Origin: Cliona cf. orientalis
Taxonomy: Eukaryota; Porifera; Demospongiae; Clionaida; Clionaidae
Assembly (NCBI GenBank): GCA_963930775.1
Contig: OZ005698.1
Span: 1,612,001 to 1,676,000, forward strand
DNA: 64,000 bases
Direction: 5' to 3'
A model generated the notes under the pieces. The model saw only the letters and a program-made list of their open reading frames with translations. It was not told where the DNA came from and ran no database searches. This document shows positions 23,096 to 34,900 of the stretch, piece after piece (the stretch's first letter is position 1; every line of letters begins with the position of its first letter). The position numbers and the translations under genes were made by a program.

Positions 23096-23697
23096 GCTGG
23101 ATTGATCGTCAGAAAGTATTACCCAGTAGCTAGTTAGTAAAGAACATTGTGGTGCAGTTAATACACCATAGCATAGAATTAATTATTGTAGCTATTAGAT
23201 CTACTATTGCATAACTTTGGACATTGATAATAATAATTATTAATTTTTGTTAATGGCATTCATGTGTATTGTACAATGTCATAGTTGTGCCATGCACTGT
23301 AGCAAACTTAGTATATAATAATAATTGTGGCTATTGTCGGACATTGATAGTACCACTCATGCATACAAGTCATTACTCAGAGTGGTAAACTGTACAAAAT
23401 TAATGGCAATATTATAATTAACTCAGTCTGAAAAATTTTGTTAGCATCATACTTCTTTATTATAGCAAGCACAGTTGATTGAATAACTATTATTAATTAT
23501 TAATCTGCATAGTTCTTGCATTCACAAAATACCATAATAATAATAATCATTAATACTTTTAATATATCGAAGCAAATACTGGATAGTTAATAATATTATT
23601 ATTACTGAACAAACACAATGACACAACAAGAGGTAGCGTTGTTTAAAAAATTGTAGCTTAAAAGAAAGAGTTCATGCATGACATTGTCAGTTTGCTT
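23096..23697. other. Convergent 3' spacer between the secreted-protein gene and HSP70
   Basis: AT-rich spacer between two genes that end toward each other. tttatta at 23456-23462 gives aataaa on the minus strand, a possible HSP70 poly(A) signal about 240 bases after its stop. Nothing else recognised. Confidence 0.45.
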
Positions 23698-25611
23698 TCA
23701 ATCGACCTCCTCCACAGTAGGTCCTGCACCACCACTCTGTGGCCTTCCTTGAGGCTGATTGGCTGCTCCATGCAGCTTGGCCATGACTGGGCTACAAGCC
23801 TTCTGCAGCTGCTCATACTTATCCTCAAACTCCTCCTTCTCTGCAAGCTGGTTGCCGTCCAACCATTTCAGCACTTCATCCACCTCCTGGTTCACTTTAG
23901 CTTTATCTTCGTTAGCCAGTTTGTCTTCGCCGTCTCTTACGGCACCCTTGAGGCTGAAAGCAAAGTTCTCAAGCTTGTTCCTGGCATCGATGCGAGCTCT
24001 CTGGGCTTCGTCTTCTGCTTTGAATTTCTCTGCATCTGCCACCATCCTTTCAATCTCTGTCTTCGAGAGGTGTCCAGAGTCGTTTGTGATCGTGATGGAG
24101 TTAGTCTTTCCAGTGCTCTTGTCTTTGGCAGTGACGTTTAGAATGCCATTGGCATCAATATCGAACGAAACTTCAATCTGAGGCACACCTCTTGGGGCTG
24201 GGGGGATACCAGATAGCTCAAAAGTACCCAGGAGGTTGTTGTCTTTTGTCATGGCCCTCTCTCCTTCAAACACCTGAATGGATACTCCAGGCTGGTTGTC
24301 CGTATATGTAGTGAACACGTTTGAAGCATTTTTCGGAATGCGGGCATTTTGTTCGACTAGTTTGGTCATCACACCACCAGCGGTCTCGATTCCAAGCGAC
24401 AGAGGGGTGACATCGAGCAGCACAACATCTTGGACTGCCTCGCTCTTATCTCCAGTGAGAATAGCTGCCTGGACAGCTGCACCATAGGCAACAGCTTCAT
24501 CTGGGTTGATGGATTTATTCAGCTCCTTGCCATTGAAGAAGTCTTGGAGCATCTTCTGAATTCGAGGGACACGAGTTGAACCGCCAACCAGGACCACTTC
24601 GTGGATGCTCGATTTCCCCATCTTTGCATCTCTGAGAGCTTTCTCTACCGGCTCGAGGCAGGATCGGAACAGATCGGAACACAGCTCCTCGAACCTTGCC
24701 CGTGTGATCTTGGAGTAGAAGTCAATCCCATCGTAGAGAGCATCAATCTCGATAGCAGCTTCGGTGCTGGAAGACAGGATTCTCTTTGCCCTCTCACAGG
24801 CCGTCCTCAGTCGACGTAGAGCTCTGGCATTGCCACTGATGTCCTTGTGGTATTTTCTGCGGAACTCGGTAACAAAGTGATTGACCATTCGATTATCAAA
24901 GTCTTCTCCACCAAGATGTGTGTCACCAGCTGTGGACCTGACCTCAAAAATTGACCCTTCGTCGATAGTCAGAACGGATACGTCAAAGGTTCCTCCACCA
25001 AGATCGAAAATCAGAACATTCTTCTCGCCTTTTAGATTCTTGTCCAGTCCATAGGCCAGGGCAGCAGCAGTTGGCTCATTGATTATGCGGAGCACATTCA
25101 GTCCAGCAATCCTCCCGGCATCCTTGGTGGCTTGTCGCTGGGCATCGTTAAAGTAGGCGGGGACAGTGATGACAGCATCTTTCACCCGAGCACCAAGATA
25201 GGCTTCTGCCGTCTCCTTCATCTTGGTCAGTACCATTGAGCTGATCTCTTCTGGAGTGAACACCTTTGCCTCTCCCTTGTAGGGTGCCTGGATCTTGGGC
25301 TTTCCTCCACCGTTCACCACCTTGAAGGACCAGTGCTTCATGTCAGACTGCACCACAGTGTCGTCGAATCTCCTTCCGATGAGTCGCTTGGCATCGAATA
25401 TCGTCCCCTGAGGATTCATTGCAGCCTGTTGCTTGGCTGAGTCTCCAATGAGCCTCTCTGTGTCTGTGAAGGCGACGTGGCTAGGGGTTGTCCTGTTGCC
25501 TTGGTCGTTGGCAATGATCTCCACTCTGCCGTGCTGGAAGACACCCACACAAGAGTAGGTAGTGCCGAGGTCAATACCAATGGCTGGGGCGTTCTTTGCG
25601 GTAGATCCCAT
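23698..25611 (-). CDS. HSP70: Cytosolic heat shock protein 70 (intronless, inducible type)
   Basis: 637 residues from the ATG at 25611. The reading frame is open a few codons upstream, but only this ATG fits the family start ([20 protein letters not shown]). All three HSP70 signatures are present: [20 protein letters not shown], and [15 protein letters not shown]. The substrate-binding domain begins about residue 385 ([19 protein letters not shown]) and a helical lid follows. The protein ends GPTVEEVD; the EEVD tail binds TPR co-chaperones and marks the cytosolic/nuclear class. HSP70 is an ATP-driven chaperone. Lack of introns inside an intron-rich region is typical of stress-inducible HSP70. 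Four heat-shock-element groups lie in the upstream flank shared with BCL7. Confidence 0.97.
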   Translation of the reverse strand: MGSTAKNAPAIGIDLGTTYSCVGVFQHGRVEIIANDQGNRTTPSHVAFTDTERLIGDSAKQQAAMNPQGTIFDAKRLIGRRFDDTVVQSDMKHWSFKVVNGGGKPKIQAPYKGEAKVFTPEEISSMVLTKMKETAEAYLGARVKDAVITVPAYFNDAQRQATKDAGRIAGLNVLRIINEPTAAALAYGLDKNLKGEKNVLIFDLGGGTFDVSVLTIDEGSIFEVRSTAGDTHLGGEDFDNRMVNHFVTEFRRKYHKDISGNARALRRLRTACERAKRILSSSTEAAIEIDALYDGIDFYSKITRARFEELCSDLFRSCLEPVEKALRDAKMGKSSIHEVVLVGGSTRVPRIQKMLQDFFNGKELNKSINPDEAVAYGAAVQAAILTGDKSEAVQDVVLLDVTPLSLGIETAGGVMTKLVEQNARIPKNASNVFTTYTDNQPGVSIQVFEGERAMTKDNNLLGTFELSGIPPAPRGVPQIEVSFDIDANGILNVTAKDKSTGKTNSITITNDSGHLSKTEIERMVADAEKFKAEDEAQRARIDARNKLENFAFSLKGAVRDGEDKLANEDKAKVNQEVDEVLKWLDGNQLAEKEEFEDKYEQLQKACSPVMAKLHGAANQPQGRPQSGGAGPTVEEVD

Positions 25612-25787
25612 TCTCTTTCTCTGCTGATACAACGGTTGAGATGAAAATAGATATCAGAGTGAATACAGTATCTTCTTTCTTCTTCTCGTTTTCTTTCTTA
25701 GCTGTAGTTGCTCGACTTTTAGTCCTGATATTGCTCCGCCAAGCAGCTGCTCCTTTTGTACTTTTCCATTCATTGCTGCAGAATGTG

Positions 25788-25820
25788 TTCTAGAAACATT
25801 CAGAACCTTCTAGAATCTTC
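25788..25820. promoter_or_regulatory. Heat-shock element array 1
   Basis: TTC at 25788, GAA at 25793, then GAA 25803, TTC 25808, GAA 25813 and TTC 25818. Five-base spacing holds, with one shifted unit (TTC at 25799). It lies about 180 bases upstream of the HSP70 ATG. Confidence 0.85.
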
Positions 25821-25838
25821 TACACCAACACAGGATCC

Positions 25839-25851
25839 TTCTAGAAGCTTC
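25839..25851. promoter_or_regulatory. Heat-shock element 2
   Basis: Perfect TTCnnGAAnnTTC (ttctagaagcttc). Confidence 0.85.
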
Positions 25852-25906
25852 TGGAGAATGAATTCACACAAGGCCAGCTGACTTCAGCGAAGTGGTGAGT
25901 CAGCAC

Positions 25907-25919
25907 TTCTAGAAGTTTC
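25907..25919. promoter_or_regulatory. Heat-shock element 3
   Basis: Perfect TTCnnGAAnnTTC (ttctagaagtttc), 58 bases upstream of the BCL7 coding start and about 300 bases upstream of the HSP70 start. Confidence 0.85.
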
Positions 25920-25976
25920 GTAACCTTTGACCTTAAGCGTGCATTTTGAACCCTTTAGTGTAGTGTCCAGCAAATG

Positions 25977-28900
25977 ATGAGTTCTAGAAGCTTTCGCCTC
26001 GAAACGAGGAGCCGAGCCAGAGATGAAATCAAGAGGATTATGCAAACGGTGGAGAAAGTTCGGAAATGGTATGCTGGGCTGTTGCTGATGCGGTCTAGGT
26101 GGGCATTAATTAGAATGGTATATATATATATATATACTCCTTCGTGCAGGGAGAAGAAATGGGTCGACTTGGGACTTTCGAACTCACTAAAAGTTTATAA
26201 ATGGGTACCAGGTGAATCTTTAATAATGTTATATATTAATGTGTATCCATGATCCCATACCGAGGGCTTTAATATGGAGCCGCCTTTGCAAAGGCAGCTC
26301 CATAAGCCCTTGCATCCAAGAAAGGCGTGCTATGTGTACTTGCTAGCAAACTGAATGTTCACACCTGAGGTCAGAGAGCAAGGCTTTCTGCCACGTACAT
26401 TTGTGAGTGTAATGACCCTTACCATAATCTGGCAAAATTGATAGGTATACATGTACATAACTAAGTCTTGTCCTTATTTGGACTGGCCATGGCAGTGAGA
26501 TCACATGGCTGGCAAAGGTGGACAGCATTATGCTTGCTGTTGCATGTAGCCTAATAAGTATGTACATGTACGTAAACTATTGTAGTATGGCTGTTCCTAC
26601 ATGTACATGTACATGTGTATCAACAACATGTTTTCTCGAGTACAATGAGGTCTCCATTTGTAGCGTGCCAGGGTAGCTAGTGCTCAGTGTAAATAAGGAT
26701 TCACTTGCATCGCTAGTACTCAGTTTGGTGCTGTGGTTCATGGAGTGAATAATGGCCATCCATGTGAGGAAATCAAAGGAATGTGATACTGAGGTACATG
26801 TATCAAAAAGTGATCATCAAAGTTATTGGTCTAATTTGGTTGCGTTGACTACTAAAGCATACATGTACATGTATGTACATGTGTACATTACATATGTGTA
26901 CATGTACATGTAAATGTATACACTATTGCTAGATACATGTACATGTACACAGAAATTTATGCGGCATACTTATTGGTGTATGCTTTGGTATAAATAATTA
27001 TATCAGGAGCGCATAATGAGAAGAGGAGGGAGAGGGGAGGAGCGTGACACGACCACGCACTTAATTAAAATTCAAGTTTTTACCCACGCTAGTCGCGTTA
27101 CTAAATTTAGCATGTTATTTTTAAGACAGCAGAGAAGCTTGGAGTTTCGACTTGTACGGCCAAATGATAAGGCTTTGGGAGCCTTTCCGTGGATCTGAGA
27201 TCGTATTGAAGCTTACCAAAGTCCAAAGAACAGACCTAAAGCTTTTTATGGAGCCTTGAGATCGCCTGTAAGTTTTTCTAGCCGCGCGATTTAGCCATTC
27301 GCGTCGATCTGCCAGAAATGATGCTTGATCGTTCTTCTAGCATAGCCTCGACCCTTGGCTCCCTTGAAAGAGAGCTTAGAGTAGTCAAAGCTACTAGAAT
27401 TGACCATCAAGCATCATTTCTGGCCGATCGATGTGAACGGCTGAACCGGTGCGGCTAGAAGTACAACTTACAGACGATCTCAAGGCTTCCACAAAAACAG
27501 GTCTGTTCTTTGGACGTCGGTAAGCTTCAACGCGATCTCAGATCCACGGAAAGGCTCCCAAAGCCTTGTTGTACAAGTAGAAACTCCAAGATTCTCTGCT
27601 TTCATCTTGAAATAAACGTGCTAAATATAGTAACACGACTAGCGTGGGTAAAAACTTGAATTTTAATTAAGTGCGTGGTCGTGTCACGCTCCTCCCCTCT
27701 CCCTCCTCTTCTCATTATGCGCTCCTGATTATATTGATTATTCGAAATGTAGTACTGACAATTTAATTGTTCAGTTATGGTACTAAATTACAATGCTGTA
27801 ACAACTGCCCTTAACAAGGATTATTGCCACTTCATCAAAGCTACATTCGTGTGCATGCATGTACATATTCATAATATTCTTAGTTCTGGTCTTTCCATTA
27901 ATCCCCCCTACACATGCATACCTGTGAGTGTGTTACTCACGTACATGTACCGTGTATCCATCCATCCATCCCACCGACTGATTATTGTTCTCTCTCCCTC
28001 CTCCTCTGTTGCAGTGAGAGATGAGAATAAGGATGAAGATAGTGATGATGACAATAAAGAGAATGAGGTACCACAATGGCACCTTCCTTATGCACACACA
28101 TACAGTTGTACATGTACTGTCATACAGAGATGTGACTATATGCACATGTGCTTTTGTCTAATTCTTCTTATTGCACTCATCGTACATGTATGTGTACATG
28201 TACATGTGTATGCTCACCAGTTGTGTGAGAATTCTGCTTACTGTACTTGTAAGAGTTCGGAAATATGCCGTTCTTAGATGGAGGACAGCTGTAACACTGG
28301 ATGCAAACGGATTTAATATACGCTGCACTTGACCACGTTCTCTCAAATGATTTTAATTTTCACGTGATAATTATGCAATAATCAATGACGTAACATAATA
28401 TAGTCACAATACTAATGATGTAATGCTAACAGTTACTAGCAATGTCCAACACACTCCCCACCTTGACCACATCAGTGGTCAACTAATAAGTACTGGGGTA
28501 CCAAATAACAAAAAAAAAACAATATTACTATTAAATGCTAGTATAGTTCAGAGTTAGAGTCAAATTTCATCGTCCCATTCAGAAACAGCATGTGCTAGGA
28601 TACGATCACGAGCTTGCTCTGCAGCTGATCTCCGGAGTCGTTCAGGTTCGGAACTTGGACCCTCTTCTGAATTGTCTTCTCGTTCAGCTACAATAGGATT
28701 ATCAGCAATCACTTCCAGCGGATAAAGATGTTGTATAGGACGATCCAGGGTTGATGTACGACCATTCTTGCTCACTCGGACAGTTGCCGCTCGTTGTTGG
28801 CCATCAGCACCCTGAAGTACTTTCTCGACCCTTCCAAGTTTCCAAAAGGTTCGTGGCTGATCGTCAGAATGCACGACGACAATATCTCCTTCGGTCAGCT

Positions 28901-31900
28901 GTGGTTCTCCACTACTTTTGTGGTGACGGTGTGCCTCACGCAGCTCTAGTAAATACTCCTTTCTCCATCGCTTCCAGAATCCATCCAGCAATTGGTTAAG
29001 ACATCGGAAACGTGTGCTAAGTTGGTTATCGTCTCCACCACCGTCTTCTCCATGATGGATAGTCAAGTGATCAGGATAACTCAGGAGTCGTCTTCCAACC
29101 AGTAAGTGTGAAGGCGTAAGAGGTTCATCCAAGTCGTCGGCAGATATGTAGGTGAGCGGCCTGGAATTGAGCACCATCTCAATCTCAATTAGTGCAGTCG
29201 AGAGTTCATCGTGGGAGAGTTTTGCTCGACCCAATGCTTTCCTGAGACAGCGTTTAGTTGATCTCACAAGTCTCTCGAAGAGTCCTCCCCACCATGGGGC
29301 TTTCGGGACATTGAATCTCCACTTAATGCCTACTCCTTCGAAATAGCGCTGCACTTCAGGGCTAGAAACCACATCTTGGATCACCTTAGCTGCCGCTTCA
29401 AAGGCCTTGCCATTGTCAGAAATCATCAAAACTGGTAAGCCTCTTCGCGAGCTGAATCGCTTAAAGCTACGAATGAATGTGGGTGCAGACATGTCACTTA
29501 CAAGGTCCAAATGAATGGCCCGTGTCACACAGCATGTGTACAATACGATCCAGACCTTCGACTGAGCCTCTCCGGGGCGGCTGACATATAGAGGCCCAGC
29601 AAAATCCACACCGGTGTTGGCAAATGGAGGAGCTTCGCGAACTCGAAAGGCCGGTAGCGGAGGTGGTGGTGGGACAGTATAGTGTTTCCCTTCATACCGT
29701 CGACAGGTGCAGCAGCTGTGCAGGATTCGTTTCACCGCAGCTCTCCCCTTTACAATCCAAAACCTGGAACGTAGCTCAGTGAGAGTTTCCTTCACGCCGT
29801 TGTGTAACACTCTTGCGTGAGCTTGATGGATGTACAGTGTTGTGAGTGGGTGATTACTAGGAAGGAGTATCGGGTATTTTGTTGAATACGGTAAGCTGGC
29901 GGCATTATCGATTCTTCCTCGGCATCTTAAAATTCCACTATCGTCCTCAAACAGCATCAACTGCTTCTTCCACATCGGGTAGTTCTTGTGACCTTTCACA
30001 GAGATTTGAGCATTTTTGATCAGGAACAGCTCTGCAAACTTTCGTTCGCTTCCACTAAAGGTAGTGGATCCGGTCTTTCGTCTCGCGTTGGAGCAAAATC
30101 TCATCACATATGTCAGAACACGGATGAGTCGATCAAGACTGCTGAAGTCTTGCACTTTCACAAGGTTCTCGAGGTCGGAGTTGTCCGTCTCATTCACCAG
30201 AAGGCCATGCACGGCTTTCTTCTCGCTTGCTCGAAGTTCTTCGAGACATTCTGGTGGGAGGTCTTCAGTGTCAGTTGAATCTTCGGTTCCAATACTCTCA
30301 ATTGGTGGTTCAGGACCATCTCGCCACAACTTATTCACTAGTAGTTCCAACGGAGTCGCACCTCTTGAAGGTATGTCAGCTGGATTCTTGAGGCCTGGCA
30401 CATGTCTCCAACACTCAATGGGTAGCAAGCTTCGGATTTCGGAGACTCTGTTTTGGATAAATGGCTTCCACGCCTTCTCAACATTGCGGATCCAGCATAA
30501 AGCAACCTTGGAATCGGTAAAACAGTGGTACGAGGAGATCTTCAACTCAGGAGTCAGACTGGACCTTACGGTATCCATCAGTCGTGCTAGCAAAACAGCG
30601 GAGAGAAGTTCAAGTCTCGGGATAGACTGTTTCTTTAGAGGAGCGACCCTAGTTTTGGCCACTACAAACTTCCTCATGATACCATTTTCAGTTTCGATCC
30701 ACAGGTAGACAACTGCCGCGTAGGCAGAGAGCGAGGCATCACAATACCCGCATAGCCGATAGGCTACAACTTCACCTTGCACCCCGTCGAGGTAGCATCG
30801 AGGAATCGATATCGGTTGAGCTTCAGCTAAGACTGTCACCAGTTGGTTCCACTGCTTCATGAGGGATTCTGGTATTGTCTCATCCCAAGTGATCTTCGCT
30901 TCGCACAGGGCTTGCATAAAAATCTTGTATCTGACTACGATTGGAGCGAGAAATCCCAGTGGGTCATAAAATCGTCCAATGAGACTAATGACATTTCTTT
31001 TGGTCGGCTCCAGGTTCTTGGCTTGCTCTGCCAACTCGGTCAAAGAGAAGACTATCTGATCAGATGAGACATTCCAAGCCACACCAAGGACCTTGTGTTC
31101 ACCATCATGAAGTCCTTGAGTTCCACCTAGTGTCACCTGTGTAAACGTTTCTGTAGAATCACTAGCCCCTGTTGTATTGTCACGAAGTGGAGATTCCTCT
31201 TCATCGATCTTGCGTTGCAAGCTTCTGGAATTTGTTAAAAACTTTCGCAAGTTGAATGCACCAGTTTTCAATAGCATCTTGGCTCCTGAGTACAGCTTAT
31301 AGGCTTCTTCTTCTGAGTGTGAACCAGTTACGACGTCGTCTACGTAGATGGACCTCAACACCTTGGATACCACCTCTCCATGAGTCTCAGAGTGGAGTTC
31401 GAGATGATGTCGAAGAGTGGCATTCAACAAAAAGGGGCTGGCAGTAACGCCAAATACCACTCGTGTGAATCTGTACGCAATGACTCTCGGGTCGTCCTTG
31501 TTCGGATCATCCACCCACAGGAATCGAAGGAATTCTCGATCCTTGGCTGCTACAGAGACCATAAGGAAGGCCTTCTCAATATCTGCCGTAACGGCAACTC
31601 GGTGTACTCGAAAACGACTAAGGATGTCCAGAATCTTCTGGTCGAACTTTGGTCCTGGGTTGAGGCAGTCATTGAGAGACGGTCCGTTGCTCCTTGCGGA
31701 TGCATCATAGACCACGCGAAGCTTCGTAGTGGCCTTGTCTCGGCGGACCACTGCGTGGTGTGGAAGGTAGTGAACTTCTGGGATATCAACCAACGATTGA
31801 TTCTCTATGGGCTCAACGATTCCCTGTTGCAGCTGCGTCTTGATCACACTGTTATATTCTGTGAGAATGTCTGGTTCTTGTTTGAGTCGACGGAGCAGCC

Positions 31901-34900
31901 CATTCAGCCTCTTCAAACTCAGATCGTAGTTATTGGGGAGGTCTTGTAGAGGCGTTTTCCAGGGTAACTGAACTTCATACCTCCCGTTTCGGAACACGAT
32001 TGTGTCTCGTAGCTCATCGTAAAGGGAGCGGTCTGTACTAGGAATTCCGAACGATTCCAGTTCCCAAAAGGATCTCATTGTGTTGTCCAGTGTTTGCGTT
32101 TCAGGGGTGGGAGCGCTGATCTGCAAGGTATGCACAACAAGGCTGTGCAACTCGTCTGTTCGACTTGAAATATCAGCTGGTCCTGAAAGGATCCATCCTA
32201 ACTTTGTTTCGATAGCAACTGGCCCAGCTGTGCCTCTCTGTAATCTTCCGGTAATGAGGTCCCAGTAGTGGTCACAGCCAATGAGAATATCAACTTGAAG
32301 AGTTCGACTGTCTCCAGGGTCATCAGCAAGTTCCAACCCAGTCAGGTGAGAGTACGTCTTCTGACAGTCGCTCAAGGGAAGGGACGTCAATGGCTCACAG
32401 ATCATTGGCACGGAGAAGAGCTTGAAAATCAGAAATTGATCACCTCTCAGCGTAAGACCAACTCTCACACACTCGCAACTTCGTTCGTTTGCCCGATTGG
32501 TACCAAAGGTCATGATACTGATGGATCGTTCTCCGGCAGAAGTCAAGGCGAGTTGCTGTCTAACAGCATCAGTTACATAGGACATCTGGCTGCCTGTATC
32601 CATCACGATTCGGACTCTTGCGCTCATCGTTGGACAGTCCGGATTGAAGGCAGTAGTCTGTGCGGTCTGTAGAAGGACCTGCTTCCCCGTGTAGGTCCAC
32701 AGGTTGCTTGTTTTGGGTTGGTAGGCTGGAGCTTGAACATTCAATCCGCTTGTGTGGTCAGACTCGGTACTGGCCTTTGGCTCTTCGGTCTTGGGCCTTG
32801 CTGCAACTGAGCAGATCGCAACATGATGCCTTCCATGGCAGGTAAGACACTTGATTCTGCTGCGGCAGGTACGGGAGACATGGCCCTTCCTTAGGCAAAT
32901 ATAGCATCTACCTGTCTTCCTGAGAACTTCACGGCGTGAGTCGATTCCAGTAACTGCTTGACAGTTCTGCGAGGGATGGTTCTGTTGGCAAAAACAACAC
33001 TGAGGTGACTGCGTATCGGTGAGCAGAGTAGCCGCTGTCGGAAGCTCCTTATGTCGGCGCTCAGACTGTGACGTGCGCGCTGAGGATCGCTCACGCGCCT
33101 GAACCTCCTCTTCGATCAGCTTTAACAACTCGTCAAACTGCCAGCTATCACTGTCACCAAATTTCCTGCTCACTATTAGTCTCAACTCGGCTGGTAGCTT
33201 GTTCATCAACACGGATGACAGCAGGGAACCATAGGAATCGGCCTTAACACCTAGAGACTTGAGGCTACGTACATTGGACTCAATTACGTCATACAATTGT
33301 CTAAGGCCCTTCACATCATGTGGTGAAGTTATGCTTTCAACATTCAGTAGCTGCTCCATATGCTTATTAATGATAAGCTGTTTGTTCCCAAACCGTTTCT
33401 GTAGGATTTCTACGGCCTCATCATAATTATCACCCGTAAGTGTCAATCCCGAAATGGCTTCTAAGGCACTGCTAGATACCATAGATCTCAAGTAGTTAAA
33501 TTTATCTACCTTGGATAGGTCAGAATTTGAATGAATGGCCGAATTGAAAGAATCCCAGAATGGGGTCCATGCGGTAAGTTTCCCACTGAAAGGCTTAATT
33601 GTGAGTTTAGGTAATCTCACCTTCTGGCTGTGTGTCGATGTGGGCGCTGCTGCGGTTGGCTCAGGCCCTGTAGAGGTTGGAGTAGGGGTTGGGGCCGGAG
33701 CAGTTGCCTTCTCTATCCGGATGAGGGTAGAATAGATTCGTTCCTTGAATAGATCAGCTTGGGCGATCTCATCCTCCAGCTCATCATCCTTGACCAGAGC
33801 TAGTATCTCACTATCAAACACCTTTATTTCTTGCAACTTCTCCTTGAGACTCATTCCGAGTTGGTTCAACTTGGAGACGTCAGGAGCTCCCTCTGACGCC
33901 ATTAGCTCGTCTGCTCTCGACATCATTCGCGTGGCTGAAGCCTTGTGGCCACCTCTCACCTTCTTCTTCCTGGCTAACTCCTCTGCCATAGCTCAATAGT
34001 TCAATAGCTCACTCGATTCATAAATGTCAACGTTCGGTTCAAAGTTCACCGTCCACCGCGTGATCCAAGGGTCAGAGGTCACTTATCACGGTCAATACAC
34101 TGTCTCTCCTCAACTACGGCTCTTACTCTTCAGACTTGGCAAACGCCATCGATCCGGCTCGAAGGACCATGTAAGAGTTCGGAAATATGCCGTTCTTAGA
34201 TGGAGGACAGCTGTAACACTGGATGCAAACGGATTTAATATACGCTGCACTTGACCACGTTCTCTCAAATGATTTTAATTTTCACGTGATAATTATGCAA
34301 TAATCAATGACGTAACATAATATAGTCACAATACTAATGATGTAATGCTAACAGTTACTAGCAATGTCCAACAGTACTTATTCTCAGACTACATGTACAG
34401 TGTAGGTATCCCATTGAGATTGTTGTGATAATAATAATAATTGCAGGTATTCCCTGAGCAGATTGGGAATTTACATTTGAGTATTGTATGCAAAGGGTGT
34501 CATTAGTGTGCAATATTTTTTTGAGTTATGTGCAAGGATTTAACTACTTTCAGTAGTCTCATAGTGTTCTATTTTGTGTTTTTGTCGGAGTGTAGTCTCC
34601 GTAACCCACTACAACTCTCTCTCTCTCTCTCTCTCTGTACAGCCTGTAGCTTTGACTGAAGCTCAGATGCAGCAGAATGGAAATGGAGAACCAGATCTTC
34701 CCGACATTAAACTACACATGGGTACGTAGCTACATGTACATACACTGTATATGTACAACCACGATGGTACTATATTCTTGTGGTAACCTCAAAGATGACC
34801 TTTCTTGAATGGCTGTGTATCAGCTCTTAATTCTCCTGTTTGCATACATGTACATTGTACATGTGTGTACAGCAGGGAATTCACTTATCAACCCAAGGAC

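Larger units (their letters stand above)
28248..34373 (-). mobile_element. Complete BEL/Pao LTR retrotransposon, antisense in BCL7 intron 3
   Basis: Bounded by two 204 bp LTRs (28248-28451 and 34170-34373) that start TG and end CA and show no difference by eye. They are flanked by a 5 bp target duplication gtact (28243-28247 and 34374-34378). It holds one uninterrupted gag-pol frame, a primer binding site and a polypurine tract. Its direction is opposite to BCL7. Confidence 0.95.

Noticed and set aside
23674-24181. Long + strand ORFs opposite HSP70
   Set aside because: They are antisense shadows of a highly conserved coding sequence and have no recognisable content of their own.
23698-25611. 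Possibility that the intronless HSP70 is a bacterial contaminant or a processed pseudogene
   Set aside because: It has the eukaryotic cytosolic EEVD tail, an intact frame and heat-shock elements. Inducible animal HSP70 genes are normally intronless.
30016-31949. Plus-strand ORFs within the BEL element
   Set aside because: Antisense of gag-pol. No splice structure or independent motif.
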